Shown here: piece by piece, positions 15,298 through 24,159 of the stretch
Numbering within the stretch: the stretch's first letter is position 1
How the letters are laid out: each line of letters opens with the position of its first letter
Assembly: GCA_035620975.1 (NCBI GenBank)
Contig: DASPFV010000323.1
Span: forward strand, 1-33,724
Source: DASPFV01 sp035620975
GTDB lineage: Bacteria; Acidobacteriota; Vicinamibacteria; Vicinamibacterales; 2-12-FULL-66-21
DNA: 33,724 nt
Direction of reading: 5' to 3'
Notes under the pieces: model-generated
What the model saw: only the letters and a program-made list of their open reading frames with translations
What the model was told of the DNA's origin: nothing
Database searches by the model: none
Program-made: the position numbers and the translations under genes

Positions 15298-16020
15298 ATG
15301 AGCGACATCCCGGACCGTGCGGTCACGGATCTCGTCGAGGCGGTGAAGGAGATCCTGAAGAAAGAGGACGCGGATCGGCTTCGGGACGTCTACCTCATCG
15401 GGGATATCGAGAAGGACAGCGCGCGTCAGGTTATCGAACGGATGCGCGAGCTGGCGAACAGCGGCCGACGCCCGATCACGCTCTACATCAACAGCGCAGG
15501 GGGGAACGTGACCGACGGCCTCGCGCTGCACGACGCCATTCGACACCTGGTCATCAGCGGCGTGGAGATGACGATCGTAGTGCAGGGGATGGCGTACTCG
15601 ATGGGATCGATCGTGCTCCAGGCTGCGAGCCCTGGGCGGCGCCTTGCGTTCCCGCACTCATGGATCATGATTCACGAGCCCGCCAAGTGGGCCGGCTGGC
15701 AGTCCACCACGGCCGCCGCCCAGCATCTGGATCGGCTCAAGCAGATGCAGAGCCAGATCTACCGGATCCTCGCCGAGCGCTCCGGGAAGCCGCTGAAGCA
15801 GATTATCCGGGACACGAAGCGGACGGATCTGTACCTCGATGCGGCTCGCGCGAAAGACTACGGGTTGATCGACGAGGTGTTGGGCGCGCGGGGGGCGCAG
15901 GCTGCGGGGCGACAGGCTCTCATCGCGCGCGCTGTTCGCGCGGTGCCCGCCGAGGAAGAGGCCCCCGCGGCCGCGGCGCCTGACTCGCCGCCGGACAGCG
16001 ACGAGGCTTCCGGCTCGTGA
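15298..16020 (+). CDS. clpP: ClpP-family serine protease (paralogue-like)
   Basis: A 240-residue protease. The catalytic triad aligns with ClpP: Ser101 in QGMAYSMGS, His126 in PHSWIMIHEP and Asp172 in IIRDTKRTD. The oxyanion-loop GGNVTDGLALHDAI (68-81) is also present. Differences from housekeeping ClpP are Tyr100 beside the nucleophile (usually Ala), a poorly conserved N-terminal axial loop, and an acidic alanine/proline-rich tail (~216-240) likely to be disordered. No clpX or tig is nearby; instead it overlaps treZ by four bases. It may partner a distant Clp ATPase or act alone. The start is uncertain: in-frame ATGs at 15280 and 15298 both lack a clear ribosome-binding site. Confidence 0.85.
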   Translation: MSDIPDRAVTDLVEAVKEILKKEDADRLRDVYLIGDIEKDSARQVIERMRELANSGRRPITLYINSAGGNVTDGLALHDAIRHLVISGVEMTIVVQGMAYSMGSIVLQAASPGRRLAFPHSWIMIHEPAKWAGWQSTTAAAQHLDRLKQMQSQIYRILAERSGKPLKQIIRDTKRTDLYLDAARAKDYGLIDEVLGARGAQAAGRQALIARAVRAVPAEEEAPAAAAPDSPPDSDEASGS

Positions 16021-17951
16021 CTTCCGGCTCCATGGCACACGTGTTGCCACCCTCGCCGGATGCGATGCGGCTGTCGGTGCGGCGGCGGCTCTCGGCAGGG
16101 CTCGAGTACCTGGGCGATGGGGAGGCCGACGTGCGCGTGTGGGCGCCTGCGTGCCGCACGGTGGACGTCGTCGTCGAACGGCACGGCCGCCCTCGCCCGC
16201 TGCTGCGGGACGACGCGGGCTTCTTCCACGGCACGCTGGGCGACGTGTGGCCGGGCGATCGATACTGGTTCCGGCTGGACGGCGACCGGCTCCGTTCCGA
16301 TCCCGTGTCCAGGTTCCAGCCTGACGGCCCCCGTGGACCTTCGGCGGTCGTCGATCCCGGCACGTTCCGGTGGACCGACCGGGGATGGGGTGGCGTCTCC
16401 GCGACCGGGCAGGTGCTCTACGAGATGCACGTCGGCACGTTCACGCCGGAGGGCACGTGGGCGGCGGCGGCCGGTCAGCTCGAGGAGCTCGCCGCGCTCG
16501 GCATCACGGTCATCGAGATGATGCCGATCGCCGACTTCGCCGGCAGGTTCGGCTGGGGATACGACGGCGTGAACCTCTATGCGCCCACGCGGCTGTACGG
16601 CGCGCCCGACGACCTGCGCGCATTCGTCGATCGGGCCCACGCGCTCGGGATCGGAGTGATCCTGGACGTGGTGTACAACCACCTCGGCCCAGACGGGAAC
16701 TACCTGATGGAGTTCTCGCCCGACTACTTCACGGACAGGTATCAGAACGACTGGGGACAGGCGCTGAACTTCGAGGGCCCGCCTCCCGCCCGCAGTTTCT
16801 TCGTGGAGAATGCCGGTTACTGGATTGACGAGTTCCACTTCGACGGCCTTCGCCTGGACGCGACCCAGGACGTGCACGACGCCTCGCCCGAGCACGTGCT
16901 CGCCGCGATTACCAGGCGCGCGCGTGCCGCGGCCGGCGATCGATCGGTCTATCTGATCGCCGAAAACGAGCCGCAGGACACGCGGAACATCCGTTCGATC
17001 GAGACCGGTGGTTTCGGGATGGACGCCGCCTGGAACGACGACTACCACCATGCTGCGAGGGTCGCCCTTACGGGCCGGCGGGAGGCGTACTACACGGACT
17101 ACACGGGTAGCCCGCAGGAACTCGTGTCGTGCGCCAGGCACGGCTACCTCTATCAGGGCCAGTGGTACGCGTGGCAACGGAAGCCGCGCGGCACCCCGGC
17201 TCGCGATCTGACCGGCACGTCGTTCGTCGTGTATCTCGAGAACCACGATCAGGTGGCCAACACCGCGTATGGCCAGCGACTGAGTCAGAGCACCTGCCCG
17301 GCCTGCCTCCGGGCGCTCACGGCTCTCACGCTGCTCGGCCCGGCCACGCCGCTGCTCTTCCAGGGGCAGGAGTTCGGATCGTCGCGGCCGTTTCTGTACT
17401 TCGCGGATCACCGAGAGGATCTGCGCGAGTCGATTCGGGAGGGCCGCCGGGAGTTCCTGTCGCAGTTCCCGAGCATGGCGGATCCTCTCGTCCAGATGTC
17501 GTTGCCCGCGCCCGACGACGAGGAGACATTTCGTGCGTGCAAGCTCGATTTCTCCGAGCGGGAGCGCCACGCCCACTGGTACAAGCTGCACAAGGATCTG
17601 CTGGCGCTGCGCCGCAGCGACAGGACGCTTGCCGAGGCTGGCAGGCGGCGCGTGGACGGGGCCGTGCTCGGCCCCGAAGCGTTCGCGATCAGGTTCGACG
17701 GAAAAAACGGCGACGACCGCCTCCTTGTCGTCAATCTCGGTCCGGACCTCGATCCGTCGGCGATTCCCGAGCCGCTGCTTGCGCCGCCCCGGGAGAGCGG
17801 CTGGGTTCTGCAGTGGAGCAGCGAGGCGCCGCAGTATGGCGGGACGGGACGGCCGCCCTTCAGCATGGCCGGGGCCTGGCGACTGCCCGGCCACTCCGCC
17901 ATGCTGCTCCGCCCGCAGCCGTGCGGTGACGCCTTTCCAGGACCCGGATGA
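16017..17951 (+). CDS. treZ: Malto-oligosyltrehalose trehalohydrolase
   Basis: A 644-residue GH13 enzyme that releases trehalose from maltooligosyl-trehalose. An N-terminal CBM48-like domain (~20-115, VRVWAPACRTVDVVVE) is followed by the catalytic barrel. Active-site residues are Asp281 (nucleophile, DGLRLDATQD), Glu316 (acid/base, YLIAENEPQ) and Asp411 (LENHDQVAN). The sequences GWGYDGVNLYAP and DVVYNHLGPDGNY are TreZ/GH13 signatures. The partner TreY is not in the window. The GTG at 16017 overlaps the clpP stop (GTGA); ATGs at 16032 and 16065 are alternatives. The end overlaps the debranching-enzyme start (ATGATGA), so clpP-treZ-debranching enzyme look cotranscribed. Confidence 0.93.
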   Translation: MTSGSMAHVLPPSPDAMRLSVRRRLSAGLEYLGDGEADVRVWAPACRTVDVVVERHGRPRPLLRDDAGFFHGTLGDVWPGDRYWFRLDGDRLRSDPVSRFQPDGPRGPSAVVDPGTFRWTDRGWGGVSATGQVLYEMHVGTFTPEGTWAAAAGQLEELAALGITVIEMMPIADFAGRFGWGYDGVNLYAPTRLYGAPDDLRAFVDRAHALGIGVILDVVYNHLGPDGNYLMEFSPDYFTDRYQNDWGQALNFEGPPPARSFFVENAGYWIDEFHFDGLRLDATQDVHDASPEHVLAAITRRARAAAGDRSVYLIAENEPQDTRNIRSIETGGFGMDAAWNDDYHHAARVALTGRREAYYTDYTGSPQELVSCARHGYLYQGQWYAWQRKPRGTPARDLTGTSFVVYLENHDQVANTAYGQRLSQSTCPACLRALTALTLLGPATPLLFQGQEFGSSRPFLYFADHREDLRESIREGRREFLSQFPSMADPLVQMSLPAPDDEETFRACKLDFSERERHAHWYKLHKDLLALRRSDRTLAEAGRRRVDGAVLGPEAFAIRFDGKNGDDRLLVVNLGPDLDPSAIPEPLLAPPRESGWVLQWSSEAPQYGGTGRPPFSMAGAWRLPGHSAMLLRPQPCGDAFPGPG

Positions 17952-20005
17952 TGCCAAGCTCGACGGTTGCCGCCAGCGTGGTGATCCGGTCGCTGTCTTC
18001 GCCTCGCGACGAGAGCCCGGAGCACAAGGTGATGCCGCGCCGGGAATGGCTCGTGACGAACGGCCTGGGCGGCTACGCCTCGGGGACGGTCGCGGGTCTG
18101 GTGACACGCCGCTATCACGGCGTGCTCGTTGCCGCGCTTCCGGCGCCGCTCGGCCGGATCGTCATGCTGAATCACCTGCTCGAACGTGTCCGGCTGCCGA
18201 ACCGGGGCGTGGTGTGGCTGGGCGACGAAGACGAGGTCGCAGGTCCCAACGCGAGCCGCCATCTGACTGAGTTCCGGCTCGAGTTCGGGCTCCCGGCATG
18301 GGTGTACGACCTCGGCGGGGCCGTCATCGAGAAACGGGTGCTCATGCCCTACGGCCAGAACACGGTCCACGTCACGTACCGGCTGGTCGAAGGGGAGTCA
18401 CCTGTGCGGCTCACGCTGCGTCCGTCCATCCATTTCCGGAGGTACGAGGCGCCCGTGGACGAGCCGACGCTGGAGCCCTGCACGGTGACGGCCGCGCGGA
18501 GCCGCTACGAGATTTCTTCGGGGGGCGAGTTCCCGCCTCTCCGCCTCACCCTGCGCGGCAGGCATGCGGCGCTCACGCTCGATGAACGGGGCGCGTCGGC
18601 CGTTCCGTACGAAGTGGAGCGAAGCCGAGGGTATCCATCGACAGGATCGCTGTGGAGCCCGGGGTACTGCCGCGCCGACCTGACGCCGGAGGCGCCGGCG
18701 ACGCTGATCGCGTCCACCGAATCCTGGGAAATCATCGAGGCGCTCGAGCCCGAAGATGCCACCGCTGCGGAAATCGATCGCCGTCGGCGGCTCCTGTCCA
18801 TGGCCGGAGGCTCAGGCCGCGCCGGGCTGTCGGCCGAGCTCGTGCTCGCCGCCGACCAGTTCATCATCACACCTGCGGGCCGCGTCGAGGAGGCGGCCCG
18901 GGCGCGGGCCGCCGGCGACGACGTGCGCACCGTGATCGCCGGGTATCACTGGTTCACCGACTGGGGCCGCGACACGATGATCAGCCTCGAAGGGCTGACC
19001 CTGTGCACGCGCCGACACCGCGAGGCCGCGTGCATCCTGCGGACGTTCGCGCACTACGTGCGTGACGGCCTCATCCCCAACATGTTCCCCGACGGCTCGC
19101 ACGAGGGGCTCTACCACACGGCGGACGCCACGCTGTGGTTCTTCCATGCGCTCGAGCGCTTCGTCCGCTGCACCGGAGACGAGCACACGCTGCGCTCGCT
19201 GCTGCCGACGATGATCGAAATCGTCGAGCGTCACCTGGCCGGCACGCGCTTCGGCATCGTCGTGGATGCCGCCGACGGCCTGCTGCATCAGGGCGCGCCC
19301 GGGTACCAGCTGACGTGGATGGATGCCAAGGTCGACGACTGGGTCGTCACGCCGCGGCGCGGCAAGGCCGTGGAGATCAACGCGCTCTGGTACAACGCGC
19401 TGTGCCTGCTGGACGGCTGGATCCGACGGCTCGGCGTGCGGACCCAGCTGGAGATCGGCCCGCTCGCGCAGCGCGCGCAGGACGCGTTCAACGCCCGGTT
19501 CTGGTATGCCCACGGCGGCTACCTGTACGACGTCGTCGACGGGGAGCAGGGGGATGACGCTGCGTGCCGCCCGAATCAGATCCTGGCGGTGTCGCTGGAC
19601 CACCCGGTGCTGGCCGAGGCACGCTGGCGGCCGGTGGTCGAAGTGGTCCGCGAGCGCCTGCTGACGCCCGTCGGCCTGCGCTCGCTGGCGCCCGGGCATC
19701 CGGACTACAAATCGAAGTACTACGGTGACCTTCGCTCGCGCGATGCGGCATATCACCAGGGCACGGTCTGGGGGTGGCTCATCGGGCCCTTCGTGGATGC
19801 CTGGCTGCGGGTCCATCCCGGCGACCGGAGCCATGCGCGGCAGCTCCTGGCCGGCTTCGACGCGCACCTGAGCCACGGGTGCGTCGGGTCGATCAGCGAG
19901 ATCTTCGATGCTGAACAGCCCTACGTTCCTCGCGGCTGCGTCGCCCAGGCGTGGAGCGTCGCCGAAGTGCTCCGCGCCCTGGCCGTCACCGAGCCGGGTG
20001 TATGA
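17948..20005 (+). CDS. Glycogen debranching enzyme (amylo-alpha-1,6-glucosidase type)
   Basis: A 685-residue cytosolic enzyme. Residues ~30-250 match the bacterial debranching-enzyme N-terminal domain (EWLVTNGLGGYASGTVAGLVTRRYHGVL). Residues ~300-680 match the (alpha/alpha)6 catalytic domain, with HWFTDWGRDTMISLEGL (334-350), YQLTWMDAKVDDWVVTPR and AYHQGTVWGWLIGPF. It removes alpha-1,6 branches from glycogen. Together with TreZ it could channel glycogen chains toward trehalose. The ATG is inside the treZ stop region (four-base overlap). It is the usual length for this family. The stop is followed after 46 bases by the preferred rsgA start. Confidence 0.93.
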   Translation: MMPSSTVAASVVIRSLSSPRDESPEHKVMPRREWLVTNGLGGYASGTVAGLVTRRYHGVLVAALPAPLGRIVMLNHLLERVRLPNRGVVWLGDEDEVAGPNASRHLTEFRLEFGLPAWVYDLGGAVIEKRVLMPYGQNTVHVTYRLVEGESPVRLTLRPSIHFRRYEAPVDEPTLEPCTVTAARSRYEISSGGEFPPLRLTLRGRHAALTLDERGASAVPYEVERSRGYPSTGSLWSPGYCRADLTPEAPATLIASTESWEIIEALEPEDATAAEIDRRRRLLSMAGGSGRAGLSAELVLAADQFIITPAGRVEEAARARAAGDDVRTVIAGYHWFTDWGRDTMISLEGLTLCTRRHREAACILRTFAHYVRDGLIPNMFPDGSHEGLYHTADATLWFFHALERFVRCTGDEHTLRSLLPTMIEIVERHLAGTRFGIVVDAADGLLHQGAPGYQLTWMDAKVDDWVVTPRRGKAVEINALWYNALCLLDGWIRRLGVRTQLEIGPLAQRAQDAFNARFWYAHGGYLYDVVDGEQGDDAACRPNQILAVSLDHPVLAEARWRPVVEVVRERLLTPVGLRSLAPGHPDYKSKYYGDLRSRDAAYHQGTVWGWLIGPFVDAWLRVHPGDRSHARQLLAGFDAHLSHGCVGSISEIFDAEQPYVPRGCVAQAWSVAEVLRALAVTEPGV

Positions 20006-20051
20006 TCGCGCCCGGCCAGCGCCGGGCCACGCGCGCCCGGCGAAGGCAGTC

Positions 20052-21269
20052 ATGCGGAGCACCTCCTGGCAGCCGTTCGACGAGGCGAACGCGTACGCCA
20101 GGTGCCCGCGGGTTCCGCGGGAGGCGCAACTTTGTGATGCACCGTTCCTGCATGCCGGGTCGCGCGGACGGCGTGGCGCCTGGCCACTCCCGGTGAACGC
20201 CGACCTGGAGCGTCTCGGCTGGCGCCGGGTGGCCGCCGCGTTCGAGCAGTACGCTGTCGACGGACTCCGGCCCGGCCGGGTCGCGCTCGAGCACACGCAC
20301 ATCTATCGCGTGCTGACGGCCGAAGGCGAGTGGCTGGCCCGGGTGTCGGGCCGCCTCAGGCACCGCGCCGGCTCACGGGTGGATTTCCCCGCTGTCGGCG
20401 ACTGGGTCGCGCTCGAGCCGCGCGCGCCCGGGAGCGACGCGCGGATCCATGCGGTGCTGCCGCGCTTCAGTCGCTTCTCACGCCGCGCCGCCGGCGAGCC
20501 CACCGAGGAGCAGATCGTCGCCGCCAACATCGACGTCGTCTTCATCGTCACGGGTCTCGACCACGATTTCAACCTGCGCCGGCTCGAGCGCTATCTCGTC
20601 GTGGGCCGGGAGAGCGGCGCGACACCCGTCATCGTCCTGAACAAGTCGGATCTCGTCGAGGACGCGCGGGTTTACGTGGAGCAGGTCGCGGCGGTTGCGC
20701 CTGGCGTGCCGGTTCACGCCGTCTCCTGCCGCGTGGCGTCGTCGGTCGGAACGCTGCGCGCGCATCTGGGGTTCGGCCAGACCGGGGCCCTGCTCGGCAT
20801 GTCGGGCGTCGGCAAGTCCTCCATCGTGAACGAGCTGATCGGGGAGGAGCTCCTGCCCACCCGTGACGTGCGCGAATGGGACAGCCGCGGACGCCACACG
20901 ACCACGGCCCGCCAGCTGGTGCTGCTGCCCGGAACGGGGGTTCTGATCGATACGCCCGGCATGCGAGAGCTCCAGCTCTGGGAGACCTCGGCAGGGCTCG
21001 AGGGCACGTTCGGCGACATCGAGCAACTCGCGTCAGACTGCCGGTTCCGCGATTGCCGTCATGAGCGGGAGCCCGGGTGCGCAGTCCGAGCCGCAGTGGA
21101 GTCGGGGGAACTCTCCGAGGCGCGGTTCGCGAGTTACCAGAAGCTCAGACAGGAGCAGGCGTTCCAGGCCCGGCAGCAGGATCAGCGTGCGCAGATCGAG
21201 GAGAAGCGGAAGGCGCGCATAGCCGGCAAGGCCCTCAACAAGCGACTGAAGGACAAGCACGGCGACTGA
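20052..21269 (+). CDS. rsgA: Small ribosomal subunit biogenesis GTPase RsgA
   Basis: A circularly permuted GTPase that checks late 30S assembly. An OB-fold region (LARVSGRLRHR...VDFPAVGDWVAL) precedes the permuted G motifs: G4 NKSD, then G1 GMSGVGKSS, then G3 DTPGMREL. The zinc site CRFRDCRHEREPGC and a basic helical tail (QIEEKRKARIAGKALNKRLKDK) complete the family layout. The start is uncertain. The ATG at 20052 has GAAGG 5 bases upstream and gives 405 residues. A GTG at 20193 (VNADLERLGW) gives 358, closer to the usual length, since the first 47 residues look low-complexity. A still longer frame opens inside the debranching-enzyme gene. Confidence 0.9.
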   Translation: MRSTSWQPFDEANAYARCPRVPREAQLCDAPFLHAGSRGRRGAWPLPVNADLERLGWRRVAAAFEQYAVDGLRPGRVALEHTHIYRVLTAEGEWLARVSGRLRHRAGSRVDFPAVGDWVALEPRAPGSDARIHAVLPRFSRFSRRAAGEPTEEQIVAANIDVVFIVTGLDHDFNLRRLERYLVVGRESGATPVIVLNKSDLVEDARVYVEQVAAVAPGVPVHAVSCRVASSVGTLRAHLGFGQTGALLGMSGVGKSSIVNELIGEELLPTRDVREWDSRGRHTTTARQLVLLPGTGVLIDTPGMRELQLWETSAGLEGTFGDIEQLASDCRFRDCRHEREPGCAVRAAVESGELSEARFASYQKLRQEQAFQARQQDQRAQIEEKRKARIAGKALNKRLKDKHGD

Positions 21270-21509
21270 GCCGGGCGACGGCGGAATGCAGCCGTTCATC
21301 CGGTCTAGTTGCCCACCCCGCCTGCGCCGGCCCGCGAAGCCATCAAGGGCGCGCCAAGGACGCACCAACCCGGGCGGAGAATTCGATGTACTCCAGAGCC
21401 GCGCGATGGGGCGGCTGACCTACGACGAGCCGCGGTAACGGTCGCGTGTGAACCCGACGCGCTCCCGTGCGTATTCTCCGAAGGGTCCGGTCGGCGTCCA
21501 GCCGTAGTC

Positions 21510-22376
21510 ATGTCTTCCCAGCCCAGCCAGCCCGCCGTGGAGGTGCCACGCCTCGCCGCGCGGGACGTCATCGAGGCAGTCCTCGAGAACATGCGGCGAA
21601 ATCTCGAGCCGCTCAAGTACTCGACCCTCGCGCCCAGCCGCTACGTCGTCTACCTGCATCCGGCCGAGTTCGCGCGCCTCGAGGGCATCCTGCCTGTGCT
21701 CATGGAGCAAACGACCCGCGCGCTGGGCGAGGAACTGGCAAGGCTGAACCGCGGCCGCTTCGGCGGCTACTTCAGGCGGCTGCTTGGCGAGGCGGTCCCA
21801 GTCGAGAATCCGGGTGGCGCCTGGCAGATCGAAGTTCTTCCGGACCCGGACGGCGACCTGGCCGAGGGGGACATCCTGATCCAGTCCGACCTGGCGCTGC
21901 CGCAGCGGGACGAACCGGGTGCGGGGCAGCGCACCCGCCGCATCACGACAGTCTTCAGTGGCCATCGGACCACGCGCCGGGAGGAAAGCATCCGGGAGGT
22001 GCCCACTGGCCCGCCCGTGGTGCACGGGCGCCTGCGCTGGGAAGACGAGTCGGGGAGCCACGCGTTCGACCTCACTCAGGACGTGGTGTCGGTCGGCCGG
22101 GGCGGGCTCGCCTGCCGCGTGGACGCCAGGATCGACACGTCGGTCGACGTCTCGCGCGAGCACCTGCGGATCCGCCGGGACCCAGCGACCGGCAGCTTCC
22201 GGGTCGTGGACTGGAGCACGCTCGGAACGACCGTGAATGGCCGGCCCATCCCCAAGGGCTACGAGATGGTTGACGGCGAGAAGCGGGACAACGGCGTCGA
22301 CAGTCCTCTGCCCGATCGATGCCGCATTGGCCTGGCCGACACCGTCTACCTCGATTTCGAGGTGGTCTCGCGATGA
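21510..22376 (+). CDS. FHA-domain protein with FhaA-like (DUF3662) N-terminus
   Basis: A 288-residue cytosolic phosphothreonine reader. The C-terminal FHA domain (~190-286) has the conserved VSVGRGG (193-199), SREH (215-218) and STLGTTVNGRP (236-246) blocks that bind phosphothreonine. Residues ~15-130 (DVIEAVLENMRR, RYVVYLHPAEFARLEG) resemble the N-terminal domain of actinobacterial FhaA. A flexible Thr/Arg-rich linker (140-170) joins them. It opens the PP2C/kinase/cell-wall cassette, so its likely partners are the phosphorylated kinase or cell-wall enzymes. The ATG at 21510 lacks a strong ribosome-binding site; the longer frame from 21309 adds no family-like sequence. About 240 noncoding bases precede it, probably holding the cassette promoter, which I could not pinpoint. 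Confidence 0.88.
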   Translation: MSSQPSQPAVEVPRLAARDVIEAVLENMRRNLEPLKYSTLAPSRYVVYLHPAEFARLEGILPVLMEQTTRALGEELARLNRGRFGGYFRRLLGEAVPVENPGGAWQIEVLPDPDGDLAEGDILIQSDLALPQRDEPGAGQRTRRITTVFSGHRTTRREESIREVPTGPPVVHGRLRWEDESGSHAFDLTQDVVSVGRGGLACRVDARIDTSVDVSREHLRIRRDPATGSFRVVDWSTLGTTVNGRPIPKGYEMVDGEKRDNGVDSPLPDRCRIGLADTVYLDFEVVSR

Positions 22377-22468
22377 CGATGCTGCTCGCCCTCCGGCTCG
22401 TCGTGCTCTGCATCCTGGTGATTGCTGCGGGCGGGCTGCTCTGGGCGGCCGCGACCGGGCGGGTGTAG
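22373..22468 (+). CDS. 31-residue single-helix membrane peptide
   Basis: An ATG overlapping the FHA stop (ATGA) opens a 31-codon frame ending in TAG at 22466-22468. The product is one hydrophobic helix (about residues 3-27, rich in Leu, Val, Ile and Ala) with a single Arg at position 8, a Trp near its end and a short Gly-Arg-Val tail. Its stop lies within the ribosome-binding site of the PP2C gene 8 bases before that ATG, so its translation would couple the two neighbours. It fits the four-base-overlap pattern seen throughout this cassette. Function unknown; a small membrane partner of the phosphatase or kinase is plausible. It could also be only a coupling leader. Confidence 0.55.
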   Translation: MTMLLALRLVVLCILVIAAGGLLWAAATGRV

Positions 22469-22476
22469 GTCCTTTC

Positions 22477-24159
22477 ATGCCAGGCATTCTCCGCCTCGAG
22501 GCGGCCGCTGCGACCGATGCGGGTCTGGAGCGTACGGTGAACGAGGACCGCTTTCACTGCGATCCGGCAGGTGGCGTGTTCTGCGTCATCGACGGGGTGG
22601 GGGGGCATGCGGCCGGTGAGCAGGCCGCCGAGATTGCCCGTCGGGTCCTGAGCGAACGCCTGGGCCGGAGCCGGCTCCCGCCCGAGGCGCGGTTGCGCGA
22701 CGCCGTCACTGCGGCCAACAACGAGATCCTCCGGCAGTCGTCCACGCGTCCGGAATGGAGGGGCATGACCTGCGTGCTGACGGCCGTGCTCGTCCACGAC
22801 GGCGAGATCGTAGTGGGACACATCGGCGACACGCGGCTGTACAAGCTCCGGCGGGGGGCGATGCAGAAGCTGACGCGGGATCACTCGCCGGTCGGGGAGC
22901 GCGAGGACGACAACGAGCTGAGCGAGCTCCAGGCCATGCGCCACCCGCGCCGGAACGAGGTGTACCGGGACGTCGGCTCGGAGCGGCACAACCCCGGAGA
23001 CGCAGGATTCATCGACGTCCTCCGCGCGCCGTTCGAGGAGGACGCGGCACTGCTGCTCTGCAGCGACGGCCTCACGGACTGCGTCACGACGCGCGAGATA
23101 GCAGGCATCGTCGAGGACCTCGCCGGGGATCCGGGCTCGGTTGTGCAGGCGCTCGTCGGTGCCGCGAACCGTGCCGGAGGCAGGGACAACGTCACGATCG
23201 TCTACGTCGAGGGGGCGCGTTTCGCGGCGGCGGAGGACACACGCGAGCTGGTGGCGCGCCGCGGATCGCGGGGCGACGCAACCGAGCGCGCGAGCGACCC
23301 GCGGCCCGACGCGCACGCCAAGGCAGGCGAACGCGGGCGCTGGCGCGTGCTGATCCTGCTGGTTCTCCTGCTGGTCACCCTGGGGTTCAGCGGATATGCG
23401 GTGCGCCGCGGGTTGACCCCAGTCGACTTCACCGGTGGAGCGCTGCGATTGCCGCGCACCGTCGTCGTGCATCCCACGGGTTCGATTGCTGCCGGCCTTG
23501 CCGAAGCCCGGGCAGGCGACGAGGTGATCGTGGAGCCAGGCGAGTACCGCGACCAGCTGGTGCTGAAGAGCGGCGTTCGTGTGCGGAGCCGAATCCCCCG
23601 GGCAGCGACCATCCGGTTGCCGGGCGGGGCCGCGGAGTCGGCCGCGGCTGTCGTGGCGGCTGATATCGAGGACGCAGAGGTGTCCGGCTTCCGGATTGTC
23701 GGGGATGCCGCAACGCCGCTCGGAACGGGCGTGCTGGTACGGAACGCCGCCGTCCTGCTCGCGGATCTGGAGGTGACCGGATCCCGTGCGGCCGCCGTCG
23801 AGTTCTCGGGCGGGGCGGGGGGGACGCTGCTGGCCTCGCACGTCCACGACAACCCCGGGACTGGCCTGGTCGTGCGCAACGGCGCCTCGCCGCGGGTCGC
23901 TCACAACCTGTTCCGGCGTAACGGCACTTCGCCGCAGTCGGCAGGCGCCGTGTTCGTCGAGCCGGACACGGACGCTGACGTCCGTGAGAACGTCTTCGAC
24001 GGCGTGTCCCCCGCACTCCTGGCCGTGCCGAACCGCAGGAATGCGGGCGAGCTGGCCCGTGAGAACGTCTTCCTGCCGCGACCCGAGCCCGCGGGCCGCG
24101 ACCGCGAGGCGGCGCCCGCACGGACGCCCCAGGCCGGTCAGCCGCGGGGGACGCGATGA
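22477..24159 (+). CDS. PP2C-type Ser/Thr phosphatase with exported beta-helix-like domain
   Basis: A 560-residue membrane protein. Residues ~5-247 are a PP2C phosphatase with metal-binding motifs NEDRF (Asp24), DGVGGH (Asp39), HIGDTRLY (Asp118), LLCSDGLTD (Asp197) and GGRDNVTIV (Asp237). A charged linker leads to one transmembrane helix (~290-309, VLILLVLLLVTLGFSGYAV). Residues ~325-540 are exported and show short repeating strands (EVSGFRIVGD, LLADLEVTGS, LLASHVHDN, VRENVFDG) typical of right-handed parallel beta-helices. A tail rich in Pro/Ala/Arg ends the protein. PP2C reverses the neighbouring kinase's phosphorylation. The exported domain may bind a polysaccharide such as peptidoglycan; that is inference. 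AGG precedes the ATG by 7 bases, and the stop overlaps the kinase start (ATGA). Confidence 0.9.
   Translation: MPGILRLEAAAATDAGLERTVNEDRFHCDPAGGVFCVIDGVGGHAAGEQAAEIARRVLSERLGRSRLPPEARLRDAVTAANNEILRQSSTRPEWRGMTCVLTAVLVHDGEIVVGHIGDTRLYKLRRGAMQKLTRDHSPVGEREDDNELSELQAMRHPRRNEVYRDVGSERHNPGDAGFIDVLRAPFEEDAALLLCSDGLTDCVTTREIAGIVEDLAGDPGSVVQALVGAANRAGGRDNVTIVYVEGARFAAAEDTRELVARRGSRGDATERASDPRPDAHAKAGERGRWRVLILLVLLLVTLGFSGYAVRRGLTPVDFTGGALRLPRTVVVHPTGSIAAGLAEARAGDEVIVEPGEYRDQLVLKSGVRVRSRIPRAATIRLPGGAAESAAAVVAADIEDAEVSGFRIVGDAATPLGTGVLVRNAAVLLADLEVTGSRAAAVEFSGGAGGTLLASHVHDNPGTGLVVRNGASPRVAHNLFRRNGTSPQSAGAVFVEPDTDADVRENVFDGVSPALLAVPNRRNAGELARENVFLPRPEPAGRDREAAPARTPQAGQPRGTR

Noticed and set aside
21440..21480. 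TATTCT as a -10 box for the FHA/kinase cassette
   Set aside because: The spacing gives no recognisable -35 element, so the promoter was not called.
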